From the NCBI RefSeq assembly GCF_003020115.1, contig NZ_PYFX01000002.1:372001-436000 (forward strand): a stretch of 64,000 nt of DNA. The letters run 5' to 3'. The notes under the pieces were generated by a model that worked only from the letters and a program-made list of their open reading frames with translations, did not search any database and was not told where the DNA came from. Source of the stretch: Bradyrhizobium sp. MOS002. Lineage in GTDB: Bacteria > Pseudomonadota > Alphaproteobacteria > Rhizobiales > Xanthobacteraceae. This document shows positions 27,010 through 39,434 of the stretch, in pieces. The translations under genes were made by a program, and so were the position numbers. The stretch's first letter is position 1. Every line of letters begins with the position of its first letter.

Positions 27010-28236
27010 TTAGTGGCCGAGCTCGCTCGAGATGATGTCCCCGAACAGCTCCCATTTCCGGCCCTTGAACCGCATCATCTGGAGCTGCTCGATCGGGGCG
27101 AAATTATCGGCGGCGGTGTTGATCCTGATGCCGGGCAACAGGGTGTCGGGCTCGAAATCCTTCAGGCTGGCGGCCTGCTTCATGACGTTGTCGCGGGTGA
27201 GGTCGTCGCCGCACATTTGCAGCACCTTCACCATGGTCTGCGCGGCGGCATAGCCGAACACCACGCCGGCATCGAGCTTGTTGGCCTTGGGATCGTACTT
27301 GGCGACGAAATTGTAGAACTTCTTCATGCCGTCGTCGGCGTTCCATTGCGGGTCGGAACCGTCCTTGGTGTAGCTTGCCGACAGGATGCCTTGCGAGATC
27401 TCGAGCCCCGCCGGCTCGAGCACGCCGCCGACCGAGGCCGAGACGTTCGAGATGATGTGGACCGGATGCCAGCCGATCTCGGCCGCCTTCTTGATCGCTT
27501 GGGCTGCAAATTTCGGGGTGGTGATGCTGACGAAGATGTCGGCGCCGGAGGCCTTCAATTTCACGACGTGCTCGTCGATCGCCGGCTCCGAGGTGTCGTA
27601 ACCGTCTTCCAGCACGATCATCGAGGCCTTGGGCCCAAGGCCGTCCTTCAGCCCCTTCAGATAGTCCTTGCCGAAATCGTCGTTCTGATAGAGCACGCCG
27701 ATCTTGCCGTCCGGCTTCTCTTTCATGATGTACTTGGCGTAGATGCGCGCCTCGCTCGCGTAGCTCGGCTGCCAGCCCATGGTCCAGGGATATTGCTTCG
27801 GATCGCTCCACTTCGAAGCGCCGCTCGCCACGAACAATTGCGGCACCTTCTTCTCGTTCATGTATTTGCGGATGGCGCCGTTGGTGGAGGTGCCGAGCGA
27901 GCCGAAGATCAGCAGCACCCCGTCGCTCTCGACCAGCTTGCGGGCCTGCTCCACCGTCTTCGGCGGCGAATAGCCGTCGTCGTAGGAGATGAACTTGATC
28001 TTGCGGCCGCCGATGCCGCCCTCGGCATTGATCTTGTTGAAATAGGCTTCCTCGGCCTTGCCGATCGCCGCATAGGCGGACGCCGGGCCGCTATAGGGCA
28101 TGATGTTGCCGATCTTGATCTCGGTATCGGAAGCGCCGCTGTCGTATTTCTTCTGCGCCAGTGCCGGGCCGCTCATCGCAGTGCACAACGCGAATGCGGC
28201 CAGAACGGCCGCAACTTGAAATCGAACGGCAGTCAT
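27010..28236 (-). CDS. ABC transporter substrate-binding protein, tandem paralog 2
   Basis: A 408-residue periplasmic protein. The start MTAVRFQVAAVLAAF at 28236 has a GGAG site and opens a normal signal peptide ending at GPALA. The mature part begins QKKYDSGASDTEIKIGNIMP. It is the middle of three tandem paralogs. Differences in the ligand cleft region (GSLGTSTNGAIRKYMNEKK versus NSLGTPPNSAIHKYMNSKK in paralog 1) suggest different ligand preference. Confidence 0.9.
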   Translation of the reverse strand: MTAVRFQVAAVLAAFALCTAMSGPALAQKKYDSGASDTEIKIGNIMPYSGPASAYAAIGKAEEAYFNKINAEGGIGGRKIKFISYDDGYSPPKTVEQARKLVESDGVLLIFGSLGTSTNGAIRKYMNEKKVPQLFVASGASKWSDPKQYPWTMGWQPSYASEARIYAKYIMKEKPDGKIGVLYQNDDFGKDYLKGLKDGLGPKASMIVLEDGYDTSEPAIDEHVVKLKASGADIFVSITTPKFAAQAIKKAAEIGWHPVHIISNVSASVGGVLEPAGLEISQGILSASYTKDGSDPQWNADDGMKKFYNFVAKYDPKANKLDAGVVFGYAAAQTMVKVLQMCGDDLTRDNVMKQAASLKDFEPDTLLPGIRINTAADNFAPIEQLQMMRFKGRKWELFGDIISSELGH

Positions 28237-28299
28237 CTTTCTCCACCCGGAACGGATCGCCGCCGCATTGAACAAGATTGATGCGGGACGTCAACAAAA

Positions 28300-28325
28300 A
28301 GCCCCCGCGATCATTCGCGGGGGCT
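28300..28325 (-). terminator. Rho-independent terminator after the third binding-protein gene
   Basis: AGCCCCCGCGA (28300-28310) and TCGCGGGGGCT (28315-28325) form an 11-bp stem with a 4-base loop, with a TTTTTG tail on the minus strand. It lies 31 bases past the stop at 28357. Confidence 0.85.
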
Positions 28326-28356
28326 TCTCGAAGTGTTGGACTATTGCGTCAGAACG

Positions 28357-29592
28357 TCACTCGGTGGCGACGTCGCCGCTGATGATCTCGCCGAAGAGTT
28401 CCCACTTCTCGCCCTTGAAACGCTGCATCTGAAGCTGGGCGATCGGGGCGAAGTCGGTGGGGCCGGTGTTGATCTTGACGCCGGGCAGCAGCGTGTCCGG
28501 TGCGAAATCCTTCAACGAGGCCGCCTGCTTCATGATGTTGGCCCGGGTCAGATCGTCGCCGCACATCTCGAGGACCTTGGCCAGCGTCGACGCCGCGCCG
28601 TAGCCATAGACCATGCTGGTGTCGGACTTGTCGGCGCCCGGCATGTACTTGTCGACGAACTCGTTCCACTTCTTCATGCCGGGGTCGTTGGCCCATTGCG
28701 GGTCCGTGGAGTCCTTGGCATAGGCCGCCGACAGCACGCCCTGCGCAGCCTCGAAGCCGGCCGGCTTCATCACGCTGCCGACCGAGATCGACACGTTGGT
28801 GAGAATCTGCAGCGGCTTCCAGCTCAGCTCGGCGGTCTTCTTGATGGTTTGGGCCGCGAACTTCGGCGTCGCGTAGATCAGCAGGACGTCGGGATTGGCC
28901 GCCTTGATCTTGACGATGTGACCGTCGATCGACGGCTCCGACACCTCGTAGCTTTCTTCCATGACGATCATGGACGCGCCCTTGGCGCCCAGGCCGTCCT
29001 TGGTGCCCTTGAGGTAGTCTTTGCCGAAATCGTCGTTCTGATAGAGGATCGCGATCTTGGCGTCCGGCTTCTCCTTCAACAGCCATTTCGCGTAGATCTG
29101 CGCTTCGCTCTGGTAGGAGGGCTGCCAGCCCATGGTCCAGGGGAAGTTCTTCGGGTCGTTCCACTTGGTGGCGCCGGTGGCGACGAACAGCTGCGGGATC
29201 TTCTTGGCGTTCAAGTACTTCTGGATCGCGCTGTTCGAGGGCGTGCCGAGCGGGTTGAACACGACGATCACCTCGTCGCTCTCGACCAGCTTGCGGACCT
29301 GCTCGACGGCCTTCGGCGGCGAATAGCCGTCGTCATAGGTGACGAAGTTGATCTTGCGGCCGTTGATGCCGCCCTTTTCGTTGATCATCTTGAAATAGGC
29401 TTCTTCGGTCTTGCCGATGATGCCGTAAGCCGAGGCCGGACCGCTATACGGCATGATGTTGCCGATCTTGATCTCGGTGTCGGACGCGCCGGTGTCGTAT
29501 TTTTTCTGGGCGAATGCGGCGCCGGAGGTGAGAGTGATGACCGCCGTTGCCGTCACCAGCGCAGCGGTTCGCAGTGTTCTTTCAAAAAACAA
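28357..29592 (-). CDS. ABC transporter substrate-binding protein, tandem paralog 3
   Basis: A 411-residue periplasmic protein starting at a TTG (29592) with an AAGGAGA ribosome binding site six bases away; there is no suitable ATG for the signal peptide. The protein starts LFFERTLRTAALVTATAV, with cleavage after GAAFA, then QKKYDTGASDTEIKIGNIMP. It lies 31 bases after livM on the same strand, so it is the paralog most directly coupled to the permease operon. The two further paralogs follow behind its terminator. Confidence 0.9.
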   Translation of the reverse strand: MFFERTLRTAALVTATAVITLTSGAAFAQKKYDTGASDTEIKIGNIMPYSGPASAYGIIGKTEEAYFKMINEKGGINGRKINFVTYDDGYSPPKAVEQVRKLVESDEVIVVFNPLGTPSNSAIQKYLNAKKIPQLFVATGATKWNDPKNFPWTMGWQPSYQSEAQIYAKWLLKEKPDAKIAILYQNDDFGKDYLKGTKDGLGAKGASMIVMEESYEVSEPSIDGHIVKIKAANPDVLLIYATPKFAAQTIKKTAELSWKPLQILTNVSISVGSVMKPAGFEAAQGVLSAAYAKDSTDPQWANDPGMKKWNEFVDKYMPGADKSDTSMVYGYGAASTLAKVLEMCGDDLTRANIMKQAASLKDFAPDTLLPGVKINTGPTDFAPIAQLQMQRFKGEKWELFGEIISGDVATE

Positions 29593-29623
29593 TTCGGGTC
29601 TCCTTGGCTTAATCAACGGGTTG

Positions 29624-30640
29624 TCAGTTCTTTCTGAGCCGGCCGACGAGTTGCTGGCCCATGATAGCGATCTGCCTCGCGCCGTGTGGCACGAGGTAGA
29701 TGACGGCGAACAGGAGTACGCCGAATACGGCGCCGGAGAGGCCCTTGGAGATACCCTCCGCCATGTTCGGCACGAAGATGATGAAGGCTGCGCCGACGAA
29801 CGAGCCGGGCAGCCAGCCGACGCCACCGACGACCATGCCGAGGAACAGCGAGATCGCCAGCGTGATCGTGTAGCTGTCGGGCGCGACGAACTGCACGGCG
29901 ATGGCGCCGAGCGAGCCGGCAACGCCGGTGATGCCGGCGGACACGCCGAAGGCCAGCGTCTTGTACAGCGCGACGTTGACGCCCATCGAGGAGGCCGCGA
30001 TCTCGTTGTCGCGGATCGCCATGAAGGCGCGGCCCGAGCGGGAGCGCAGCAGGTTGACCGAGAAGATGTAGATCGCGAGCACGACGGCGAGCGAGAAGTA
30101 GTAGAGCCAGGTGTCCTGCGACATCGGCAGCCCGAACGGCGCGTCGGGCTTGGTGACGACGAGGCCCTGCACGCCGCCGGTCCAGTGCTCAAGGAAGTTC
30201 AGCTTCAAGAGCTGCGGCATCGCGGTGGCAAGCGCAAAGGTCGCCAGCGCGAGATAGACGCCCGACAGCCGCAGCGCCGGCTTGCCGAACAGGTAGCCGA
30301 ATCCGAAGCAGACCGCCGCGGAAATCGGAATTGTCAGTGCATAGTTGACGTTGAAGTACTCCATCAGCACCGCCGACGTATAAGCGCCCACGGCGTAGAA
30401 GGCGCTCTGGCCGAGCGAGAACTGGCCGGAGCCGCCCGTCAGGATGTTCAAGGCCAGCACCGCGAGCCCGTAGATCAGGAGCATCGTCATCTGGAAGATG
30501 ATGAAGTTCTTGACGAACACCGGCACGATCAACAGCACCGCCAGCACCAACAGGGAAGTGCCCGTGCCCAGCGTCATCGCCCGCTTCGGAACCGCCTCGA
30601 CGGCCGGGGCTTCCGTGACGACGTCTTCTGCAGCGCTCAT
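29624..30640 (-). CDS. livM: ABC transporter permease (LivM type)
   Basis: A 338-residue permease (start MSAAEDVVTEAPAVEAVPKR at 30640). A hydrophilic N-terminal tail of about 25 residues precedes about 10 membrane segments, including the LivM motif GGSGQFSLGQSAFYAVGAY and the cytoplasmic loop SRSGRAFMAIRDNEIAASSMG. The start codon lies two bases after the LivH stop (TGAtcATG), so translation is coupled. Here LivM is a separate protein, unlike the fusion at 18195. Confidence 0.92.
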   Translation of the reverse strand: MSAAEDVVTEAPAVEAVPKRAMTLGTGTSLLVLAVLLIVPVFVKNFIIFQMTMLLIYGLAVLALNILTGGSGQFSLGQSAFYAVGAYTSAVLMEYFNVNYALTIPISAAVCFGFGYLFGKPALRLSGVYLALATFALATAMPQLLKLNFLEHWTGGVQGLVVTKPDAPFGLPMSQDTWLYYFSLAVVLAIYIFSVNLLRSRSGRAFMAIRDNEIAASSMGVNVALYKTLAFGVSAGITGVAGSLGAIAVQFVAPDSYTITLAISLFLGMVVGGVGWLPGSFVGAAFIIFVPNMAEGISKGLSGAVFGVLLFAVIYLVPHGARQIAIMGQQLVGRLRKN

Positions 30641-30642
30641 GA

Positions 30643-31521
30643 TCAAACTCGCTTGACGATTTGCCGGCCGAACAGGCCAGCGGGTTTGACGACCAGGACG
30701 GAAATGATCAGCGCCAGCGCGATCGGAAGCTTCAGCTCGTTGCCGACGCCGGGAATGTAGGTGCCGGCGAGGTTTTCGAACACACCGACCAGGAAGCCGC
30801 CCACCACGGCGCCGAACGGGCTGGTCAGTCCGCCGAGCACCGCCGCGGCGAAGCCGTAGATCAGCACGCCGCCCATCATGTTGGGCTCGAGGAACACGAC
30901 CGGTGCGATCAGCATGCCGGCGATCGCACCGATCGCGGACGCCATGCCCCAGCCCAGCGCGATCATCCAGCTCGTGTTGATGCCGACCAGCCGGGCCGAT
31001 TCAGGCACGGAGGCGGCCGCGCGCATGGCCAGGCCGATCTTGGTGTACTGGAAGAAGAAGTAGAGGCCGAGCAGCAGCAGCACCGTGACGCCGATCATGC
31101 CGGCCTGGTGGGTCGAGATCAGCTGGCTGCCGAGGAACGGCGAGGAGCCGAACGGGGTCGGATACTGCTTGATGGTGAAGTCCCAGATCAGGCCGGCCGA
31201 GGAGTTGATGATCGCATAGAGCGCGATGAAGCCGGCGACATTGGTCAGCACCGGCGCCTTGGCGAGCGGCTTGAACAGGATGCGCTCGATCGCGATGCCG
31301 CCGACGAAGGAGAGCGCCAGCGCGATGATGAACGCGCCCCAATAGGGAATGCCCCATTGCATCAGTTGCCAGGAGATGAAGGTCGAGAACATCGCCATCT
31401 CGCCCTGCGCGAAGTTGAGATGGTCGATCGCCTGGTAGATCATGACCACGGCGAGCGCCATGCAGGCGTAGATCGCGCCCGTGGCGATGCCGGCCAGCAC
31501 TTGGTTGGTGAACAGCTCCAT
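30643..31521 (-). CDS. livH: ABC transporter permease (LivH type)
   Basis: A 292-residue permease of standard LivH length with about 8 membrane segments. The N terminus (MELFTNQVLAGIATGAIYAC), HLNFAQGEMAMFSTFISW and the C-terminal GGLTSPFGAVVGGFLVGVFE region are typical. It forms the channel with LivM. The gap to livF is 12 bases. Confidence 0.93.
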   Translation of the reverse strand: MELFTNQVLAGIATGAIYACMALAVVMIYQAIDHLNFAQGEMAMFSTFISWQLMQWGIPYWGAFIIALALSFVGGIAIERILFKPLAKAPVLTNVAGFIALYAIINSSAGLIWDFTIKQYPTPFGSSPFLGSQLISTHQAGMIGVTVLLLLGLYFFFQYTKIGLAMRAAASVPESARLVGINTSWMIALGWGMASAIGAIAGMLIAPVVFLEPNMMGGVLIYGFAAAVLGGLTSPFGAVVGGFLVGVFENLAGTYIPGVGNELKLPIALALIISVLVVKPAGLFGRQIVKRV

Positions 31522-31533
31522 CGTGCCGGCTCC

Positions 31534-32243
<710 letters not shown>

Positions 32244-32247
<4 letters not shown>

Positions 32248-33041
32248 TGGTCCTTGCTCCCGAGATAGGCTTTGATGACTTCGGGATCCGCCTGCACCTG
32301 GGCCGGCGTGCCTTCCGCGAGCTTCTTGCCGAAATTCAGTGCCACGACGTGGTCGGCGATCGACATCACGAGGCCCATGTGATGCTCGACCAGGAGCACG
32401 GTCATGTGGCGGTCGTCGCGGATGCGACGAATGAGATCGCCGAGCGCGTAGACTTCCTCGTGGTTGAGGCCGCCGGCGGGCTCGTCGAGCAGCAGGATTT
32501 TCGGATCTGCAGCGAGCGCGCGCGCCAGCTCGACGCGCTTCTGCGTGCCGAAGGGCAGGCCCGACACGACGGTGTGGGCGACGTCCTCGAGGTCGAGATA
32601 GGCGAGGATCTCGTGCACCTTCTTGTTGACGTCGCTCTCGCTGCGGCGAACCCAGGCCAGCCGCAGCGAGTCGCTGATGATGTCGCTGGAGGTGCGCGCA
32701 TGGGTGCCGACGCGGACATTGTCCATCACCGAGAGGTTCGGAAACAGCGCCACGTTCTGGAAGGTGCGGCCGATGCCGATCTCAGCGATCCGGTGCGGCG
32801 GGCGCGTCAGGATGCTCGCGCCTTCCATCAGGATGTCGCCGGACGACGGCTGGTAGAGCCGCGAGAGGCAGTTGAAGAGCGTGGTCTTGCCGGCGCCGTT
32901 AGGGCCGATCAAGCCGAGGATCTGGCCCTTGTGCATGTCAAAGGACACGCCGTTGAGCGCGACGATGCCGCCGAACACGACGCTGACGTCGCGAACCGCG
33001 AGCAGGGGCGATGTCCCCTGCGCGAGCTGTGCCTGCGTCAT
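32244..33041 (-). CDS. livG: ABC transporter ATPase (LivG type)
   Basis: A 265-residue ABC ATPase with start MTQAQLAQGTSPLLAV at 33041; an upstream start at 33104 is possible but gives an unusual N terminus. Walker A GPNGAGKT, a degenerate signature in GLPFGTQKRVELARAL, Walker B LLLDEPAGGLNHEE and the LivG-specific insert (LSRLYQPSSGDI onward, RTFQNVALFPNLSVMDNV) are visible. First gene of the transporter operon, downstream of an IclR gene on the same strand (67 bases). Confidence 0.92.
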
Positions 33042-33107
33042 CTCGTCTCGCCCACTGTGTTCAGTGAGCGAAGGGGCGATGTGAACCGCTCCCGATGACG
33101 ACAAAGG

Positions 33108-33974
33108 CTATCTGATCCCCTCGGCCACACGCGCAACTTTCCCTCCTGATTTCAGCTTTTTGCTGACGTCTTTTTTGGAATGCGGCATCAGACCCCCAAG
33201 TGCCGCTTCGATGTTCCTTACCATCGCAAGCAGACGCGGTCCAATGTCGTTGATCAAACGCTCTTCCGTGAAGCGGAATGCGGGCGCGCCGCAATTGAAT
33301 GCGTAAGGACCGGTTCCGTCGTTGAGCCTGAGCGCGACGCCGGCCGCGCCGATGTCGTCGTGCCAGTCGCCGACCGAAATCGCAAATCCGTATTTCGCGA
33401 CGGTCTCGCCGGAACGCTCCAGCCCGTCGCGCATCTTGGGCCAGCGGCTGCCGTAATGTTCGCGCAAGACACGAGACAGTTCCGCCCGATCGTTTTCCTC
33501 GAGCGCCCAGAAATAGGCGCGGCCCATCGCGCTGGTTGCAATCGGCACGCGGGAGCCGACGTCAAGTTGAACGCCGACCGTCTCGCTGCCGCGGCTTTGC
33601 CCGAAATAGATCATGCTGTGACGGTCGCGGCCGCCGACGGCAACGGCTCCGCCGGTTGCGCGCATCATCTCCTCGCGGAACGGTTCGGACAAATGCCGAA
33701 CGCCGAGATTGGACAACGCGGCGTAGCCGAGCGCCATCGCGGCCGGCGCAAGCTGATATTTCTCGAAGCGGGGAACCGGCGTCAGATAGCCGAGCTTGGT
33801 CAACGTATAGGTCAGCCGCGAAACCGTCGGCTTGGGCAAATTGGTGCGGGCCGCGATTTCCTGATTGCCAAGAAGTCCGTCACTGGGCTGGAATGCGCGC
33901 AATACGTCTAGTCCGCGGGAAAGCGCGACGACGAAATTCCGATCGGTCGCGGGCTTCTTTCCTGTACGCTTCAT
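33108..33974 (-). CDS. IclR family transcriptional regulator
   Basis: A 288-residue IclR protein (start MKRTGKKPATDRNFVVALSR). The winged HTH (LGNQEIAARTNLPKPTVSRL) is at about 35-80, and the effector domain includes GSRVPIATSAMGRAYFWAL and IGAAGVALRLNDG. It is divergent from the pim-type operon at 34103 and precedes livG on the same strand, so it may control either. The perfect palindrome at 34042-34060 between it and pimF is the probable binding site, with a dicarboxylyl- or fatty acyl-type effector inferred. Confidence 0.92.
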   Translation of the reverse strand: MKRTGKKPATDRNFVVALSRGLDVLRAFQPSDGLLGNQEIAARTNLPKPTVSRLTYTLTKLGYLTPVPRFEKYQLAPAAMALGYAALSNLGVRHLSEPFREEMMRATGGAVAVGGRDRHSMIYFGQSRGSETVGVQLDVGSRVPIATSAMGRAYFWALEENDRAELSRVLREHYGSRWPKMRDGLERSGETVAKYGFAISVGDWHDDIGAAGVALRLNDGTGPYAFNCGAPAFRFTEERLINDIGPRLLAMVRNIEAALGGLMPHSKKDVSKKLKSGGKVARVAEGIR

Positions 33975-34041
33975 CCCAGATCTGCTTCTTGCGCGGAGTC
34001 GTTGACAAGCCACGTGCTTCAAAATAACCCTGCCGTCAAGA

Positions 34042-34070
34042 TGCGGAATTAAATTCCGCAGTGCGAAATT
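34042..34070. promoter_or_regulatory. Perfect 19-bp palindrome, IclR operator candidate
   Basis: TGCGGAATTAAATTCCGCA (34042-34060) is a perfect odd palindrome about 68 bases before the IclR start and 43 bases before pimF. A degenerate third half-site TGCGAAATT follows at 34062-34070. Its size and position suit an IclR-family dimer or tetramer site. Confidence 0.65.
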
Positions 34071-34102
34071 GAACAAAAGTTACCCCACCAAGGAGGGACA
34101 CC

Positions 34103-36199
34103 GTGAGCGAAGTGGTCAAGCTTGAGCGTCATGACGAAGTCGGGATCGTCACGGTCGACAGCCCTCCGGTGAATGCACTGAGCGCCGCGGTCCGCGGCGG
34201 AATTCTGGAGTGCATCAAGGCCGCAATCGCCGATCCCGCGATCAAGGGCATCGTGCTGACCTGTGCCGGCCGCACCTTCATCGCGGGCGCCGACATCACC
34301 GAATTCGGCAAGCCGCCGAAGCCGCCCGCCCTCAACGACGTGCTTTCCGAGATCGAGAATTCTCCGAAGCCGGTCGTGGCCGCGATCCACGGCACTGCGC
34401 TCGGCGGCGGCCTCGAGGTCGCGCTCGCCTGTCATTTCCGCGTCGCGGTGAAGGAAGCCAAGCTCGGCCTGCCCGAAGTGAAGCTCGGCCTGCTGCCGGG
34501 CGCCGGCGGCACCCAGCGCCTGCCGCGCGCGGTCGGACCGGAGCTTGCGGTCAAGATGATCGTCGGTGGTGATCCCATCGGCGCTGCGGAAGCCCTGAAG
34601 AACGGTCTGATCGAGGAGATCGTCGAGGGCCCGGCTGCCGGAGGCGAAGCTTTCGTGCGAAAGCTGCTGGCCGAAAAGCGTCCGCTGCGCCGTCTGCGCG
34701 ACGATGATTCCAAGATCGCGGCGGCCAAGGCCGACCGCTCGATCTTCACCAATGCGGTGGCCGCCATGACCAAGAAGGCACGCGGCCTGGAAGCGCCGTT
34801 CGCGGCGGCCGACGCCGTCGGTTACGCCATCGACCTGCCGTTCGACGAGGGCCTCAAGAAGGAGCGCGAGGGCTTCCTGAAGCTCGTCGCCAGCGATCAG
34901 TCCAAGGCGCAGCGTTATGCCTTTTTCGCCGAGCGCGAGGCCAGCAAGATCGCCGGCGTTCCTGAAGGCACCAAGCCGCGGCCCGTGAACCGCGTCGCCA
35001 TCCTCGGCGCCGGCACGATGGGCGGCGGCATCGCGATGTCCTTTGCCAATGCCGGCGTTCCCGTCACCCTGATCGAGACCGGCGAGGAACAGCTCAAGCG
35101 CGGCATGGGCATCATGCAGAAGAACTGGGAAGCGACCGCGGCCCGCGGCGGCATCCCGGCGGATGCGCCCGCCAAGCGCATGGCGCTGATCAACGGCGTC
35201 GTGGGCATCGAGAACGTCGGCGATGCCGACCTCGTCATCGAAGCCGTGTTCGAGACCATGGCGGTGAAGAAGGAAGTGTTCGGCAAGCTCGACCAGTACG
35301 TCAAGCCGGGCGCCGTGCTCGCCTCCAACACCTCGTACCTGAACATCGACGAGATCGCGAAGTCGACCAAGCGTCCGCAGGACGTGCTCGGCATGCACTT
35401 CTTCTCGCCCGCCAACGTCATGAAATTGTGCGAGATCGTGCGCGCCGACAAGACCGCGCCGGATGCCCTTGTGACGGCGGTCTCGATCGCGCGCAAGATC
35501 GCAAAGGTGCCGGCCGTGGTCGGCGTCTGCGACGGCTTTGTCGGCAACCGCATGCTGGCCCAGCGCGGCAAGCAGTCCGAGAAGCTGCTGTTCGAAGGCG
35601 CGCTTCCGCAGCAGGTCGACGCCGTCGTGACGAAGTTCGGCATGCCGATGGGGCCGTTCGCGATGGGCGACCTCGCCGGTCTCGACATCGGCTGGCGCTC
35701 GCGCAAGGACCGCGGCATCAAGTCGGAGATCGCGGATGCGCTCTGCGAAGCCGGTCGCTTCGGCCAGAAGACCGGCAAGGGCTATTACAAGTACGAAGCC
35801 GGCTCCCGTTCGGCGCTGCCCGATCCCGAAGTCGAGAAGCTGATCGACGAGACGCTGCTTCGTTTGGGCCGCAAGAAGCGAATCGTCAGCGACGACGAGA
35901 TCCTCGAACGCATGATGTATCCGATGATCAACGAGGGTGCGAAGATCCTGGAAGAAGGCATCGCTGCGCGCCCCTCCGATATCGACGTGGTCTGGCTCTA
36001 TGGCTATGGCTGGCCGATCTACCGCGGCGGCCCGATGTTCTGGGCCGACACCGTCGGCCTCAAGCACATCGCCGACCGTCTCTCCTTTTACGCGAAGGAG
36101 ACCAACGATCCGAGCCTCGAGCCCGCGCCACTGCTGAAGAAGCTCGCGGCGGAGGGCAAGACCTTCGCGTCGTTGGCCGCGACATCGAAAGCGGCTTGA
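34103..36199 (+). CDS. pimF: Fused enoyl-CoA hydratase/3-hydroxyacyl-CoA dehydrogenase (PimF-like)
   Basis: A 698-residue bifunctional beta-oxidation enzyme. The N-terminal crotonase domain (1-190) has [28 protein letters not shown] and the glutamate in [14 protein letters not shown]. The central NAD-binding domain starts at [11 protein letters not shown] (about residue 300), followed by [15 protein letters not shown] and two 3HCDH C-terminal domains. It hydrates enoyl-CoA and oxidises 3-hydroxyacyl-CoA in the cytoplasm. Gene order matches pimF of the R. palustris pimFABCDE operon for C4-C14 dicarboxylates and fatty acids. The ribosome binding site AAGGAGGGA is strong. Confidence 0.92.
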   Translation: MSEVVKLERHDEVGIVTVDSPPVNALSAAVRGGILECIKAAIADPAIKGIVLTCAGRTFIAGADITEFGKPPKPPALNDVLSEIENSPKPVVAAIHGTALGGGLEVALACHFRVAVKEAKLGLPEVKLGLLPGAGGTQRLPRAVGPELAVKMIVGGDPIGAAEALKNGLIEEIVEGPAAGGEAFVRKLLAEKRPLRRLRDDDSKIAAAKADRSIFTNAVAAMTKKARGLEAPFAAADAVGYAIDLPFDEGLKKEREGFLKLVASDQSKAQRYAFFAEREASKIAGVPEGTKPRPVNRVAILGAGTMGGGIAMSFANAGVPVTLIETGEEQLKRGMGIMQKNWEATAARGGIPADAPAKRMALINGVVGIENVGDADLVIEAVFETMAVKKEVFGKLDQYVKPGAVLASNTSYLNIDEIAKSTKRPQDVLGMHFFSPANVMKLCEIVRADKTAPDALVTAVSIARKIAKVPAVVGVCDGFVGNRMLAQRGKQSEKLLFEGALPQQVDAVVTKFGMPMGPFAMGDLAGLDIGWRSRKDRGIKSEIADALCEAGRFGQKTGKGYYKYEAGSRSALPDPEVEKLIDETLLRLGRKKRIVSDDEILERMMYPMINEGAKILEEGIAARPSDIDVVWLYGYGWPIYRGGPMFWADTVGLKHIADRLSFYAKETNDPSLEPAPLLKKLAAEGKTFASLAATSKAA

Positions 36200-36248
36200 T
36201 GGTATTGGCGGTGGCTGTGATGTCTCGCCGCGGGCAAAGGTCTCTCCG

Positions 36249-36351
36249 TTCCCTCCCCCCTTGTGGGGGAGGGTCAGGGAGGGGGGTAGCCCCGGGCGCC
36301 GGCGTTTGTGGCCACCCCCTTCCCCAACCCTTCCCCACAAGGGGGAAGGGA
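36249..36351. repeat. Palindromic intergenic repeat inside the pim operon
   Basis: 'tccctccccccttgtggggg' at 36250-36269 and the inverted copy 'ccttccccacaagggggaag' near 36329-36348 form nested hairpins between pimF and the ligase gene. It is a diverged member of the 'ctctccc...gggagag' family. Confidence 0.65.
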
Positions 36352-36414
36352 GCCGGTCCGCTTGTGCCCACCTAACGATACCGTCACGACCGACTTGCAG
36401 AGTAACGATCCCTA

Positions 36415-38105
<1,691 letters not shown>

Positions 38106-38109
<4 letters not shown>

Positions 38110-39293
38110 CCGACGCCGTCATCGTTTCCACCGCCCGCACCCCGATCGGCAAGGCCTATCGCGGCGCGCTCAACGCCACCGAGGGCGCAACCCTGCTCGG
38201 CCACGCCATCGGGGAGGCCGTCGCGCGTGCCAAGATTGATCCGAAGGAGGTCGAGGACGTCGTGATGGGTGCGGCGCTGCAGCAGGGCGCGACCGGCGGC
38301 AATATCGCGCGCAAGGCGCTGCTCCGTGCCGGCCTGCCGGTCACCGTTGCCGGCACCACCATCGACCGGCAATGCGCCTCGGGCCTGCAGGCGATCGCGC
38401 TCGCCGCGCGCTCGGTGATTTTCGACGGCCTCAAGATCGCGGTCGGCGGCGGCGGCGAGTCGATCTCGCTGGTGCAGAACGACAAGATGAACGGCTTCCA
38501 TGCCCAGGACCCGGCGCTGCTCGAGATCAAGGGGGAGGTCTACATGCCCATGATCGACACCGCCGAAATCGTGGCCAAGCGCTACGGCATCTCGCGCGAG
38601 AAGCAGGACGAATATTCGCTGGAGAGCCAGCGCCGTACCGCCGCTGCCCAGCAGGGCGGCAAGTTCAAGGACGAGCTCGCGCCAATCACCACCAGGATGG
38701 CGGTGACCGACAAGGCGACCGGTGCAGTCTCGTTCAAGGACGTCACGCTGTCGCAGGACGAGGGCCCGCGCCCCGAGACCACCGCAGAAGGCCTCGCCGG
38801 CCTCAAGGCCGTGCGCGGCGAGGGATTCAGCGTCACCGCCGGCAATGCCAGCCAGCTTTCCGACGGCGCCAGCGCCTCTGTGATCATGAGCGACAAGGAA
38901 GCGGCGAAGCGCGGGCTCAAGCCGCTCGGCATCTTCCGCGGCTTCGTCTCCGCCGGCTGCGAGCCGGACGAGATGGGCATCGGCCCGGTGTTTGCGGTGC
39001 CGCGACTGCTCAAGCGCCACGGCCTTACCGTCGACGACATCGGCCTCTGGGAGCTGAACGAAGCCTTCGCGGTGCAGGTGCTGTATTGCCGCGACAAGCT
39101 CGGCATCGACCCCGACAAGATCAACGTCGATGGCGGCGCGATTGCGGTGGGCCATCCCTACGGCATGTCGGGCGCGCGTCTCACCGGCCATGCTCTTATC
39201 GAAGGCCGCCGCCGCAAGGCGAAATACGCGGTCGTCACCATGTGCGTCGGCGGCGGCATGGGCGCGGCGGGACTTTTTGAGGTGTTGCAGTAA
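38106..39293 (+). CDS. pimB: Acetyl-CoA acyltransferase (thiolase, PimB-like)
   Basis: A 395-residue thiolase starting at a TTG inside the ligase stop region, with AGGAG about seven bases upstream. The nucleophile Cys90 lies in [13 protein letters not shown]; the C-terminal [14 protein letters not shown] and [14 protein letters not shown] carry the catalytic His and Cys. It cleaves 3-ketoacyl-CoA with CoA. Third gene of the pim-type operon; repeat DNA follows before the next gene. Confidence 0.92.
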
Positions 39294-39295
39294 CC

Positions 39296-39415
39296 GTCGT
39301 CCCGGCGAAGGCCGGGACCCATACTCCGCAGCAGGAGTTTGGCGCACGAACAACAATGGCCTTCGCGAACCAACGAAGGCCGGTGGTTATGGGTCCCGGC
39401 CTTCGCCGGGACGAC
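39296..39415. repeat. Long perfect inverted repeat inside the pim operon
   Basis: Two 28-base perfectly complementary arms (39296-39323 and 39388-39415; each contains GTCCCGGCGAAGGCCGGGAC or its complement) enclose 64 bases. Each arm is itself palindromic in its core. The same family occurs at 49299-49442 and, partially, at 53757. It begins three bases after the thiolase stop. Confidence 0.85.
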
Positions 39416-39434
39416 ACATTCACAGGAGGATCCG

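Noticed and set aside
29593..30192. N-terminal extension of the third binding protein frame
   Set aside because: It overlaps livM in another frame and is Ser/Arg-rich nonsense; the TTG at 29592 opens a proper signal peptide.
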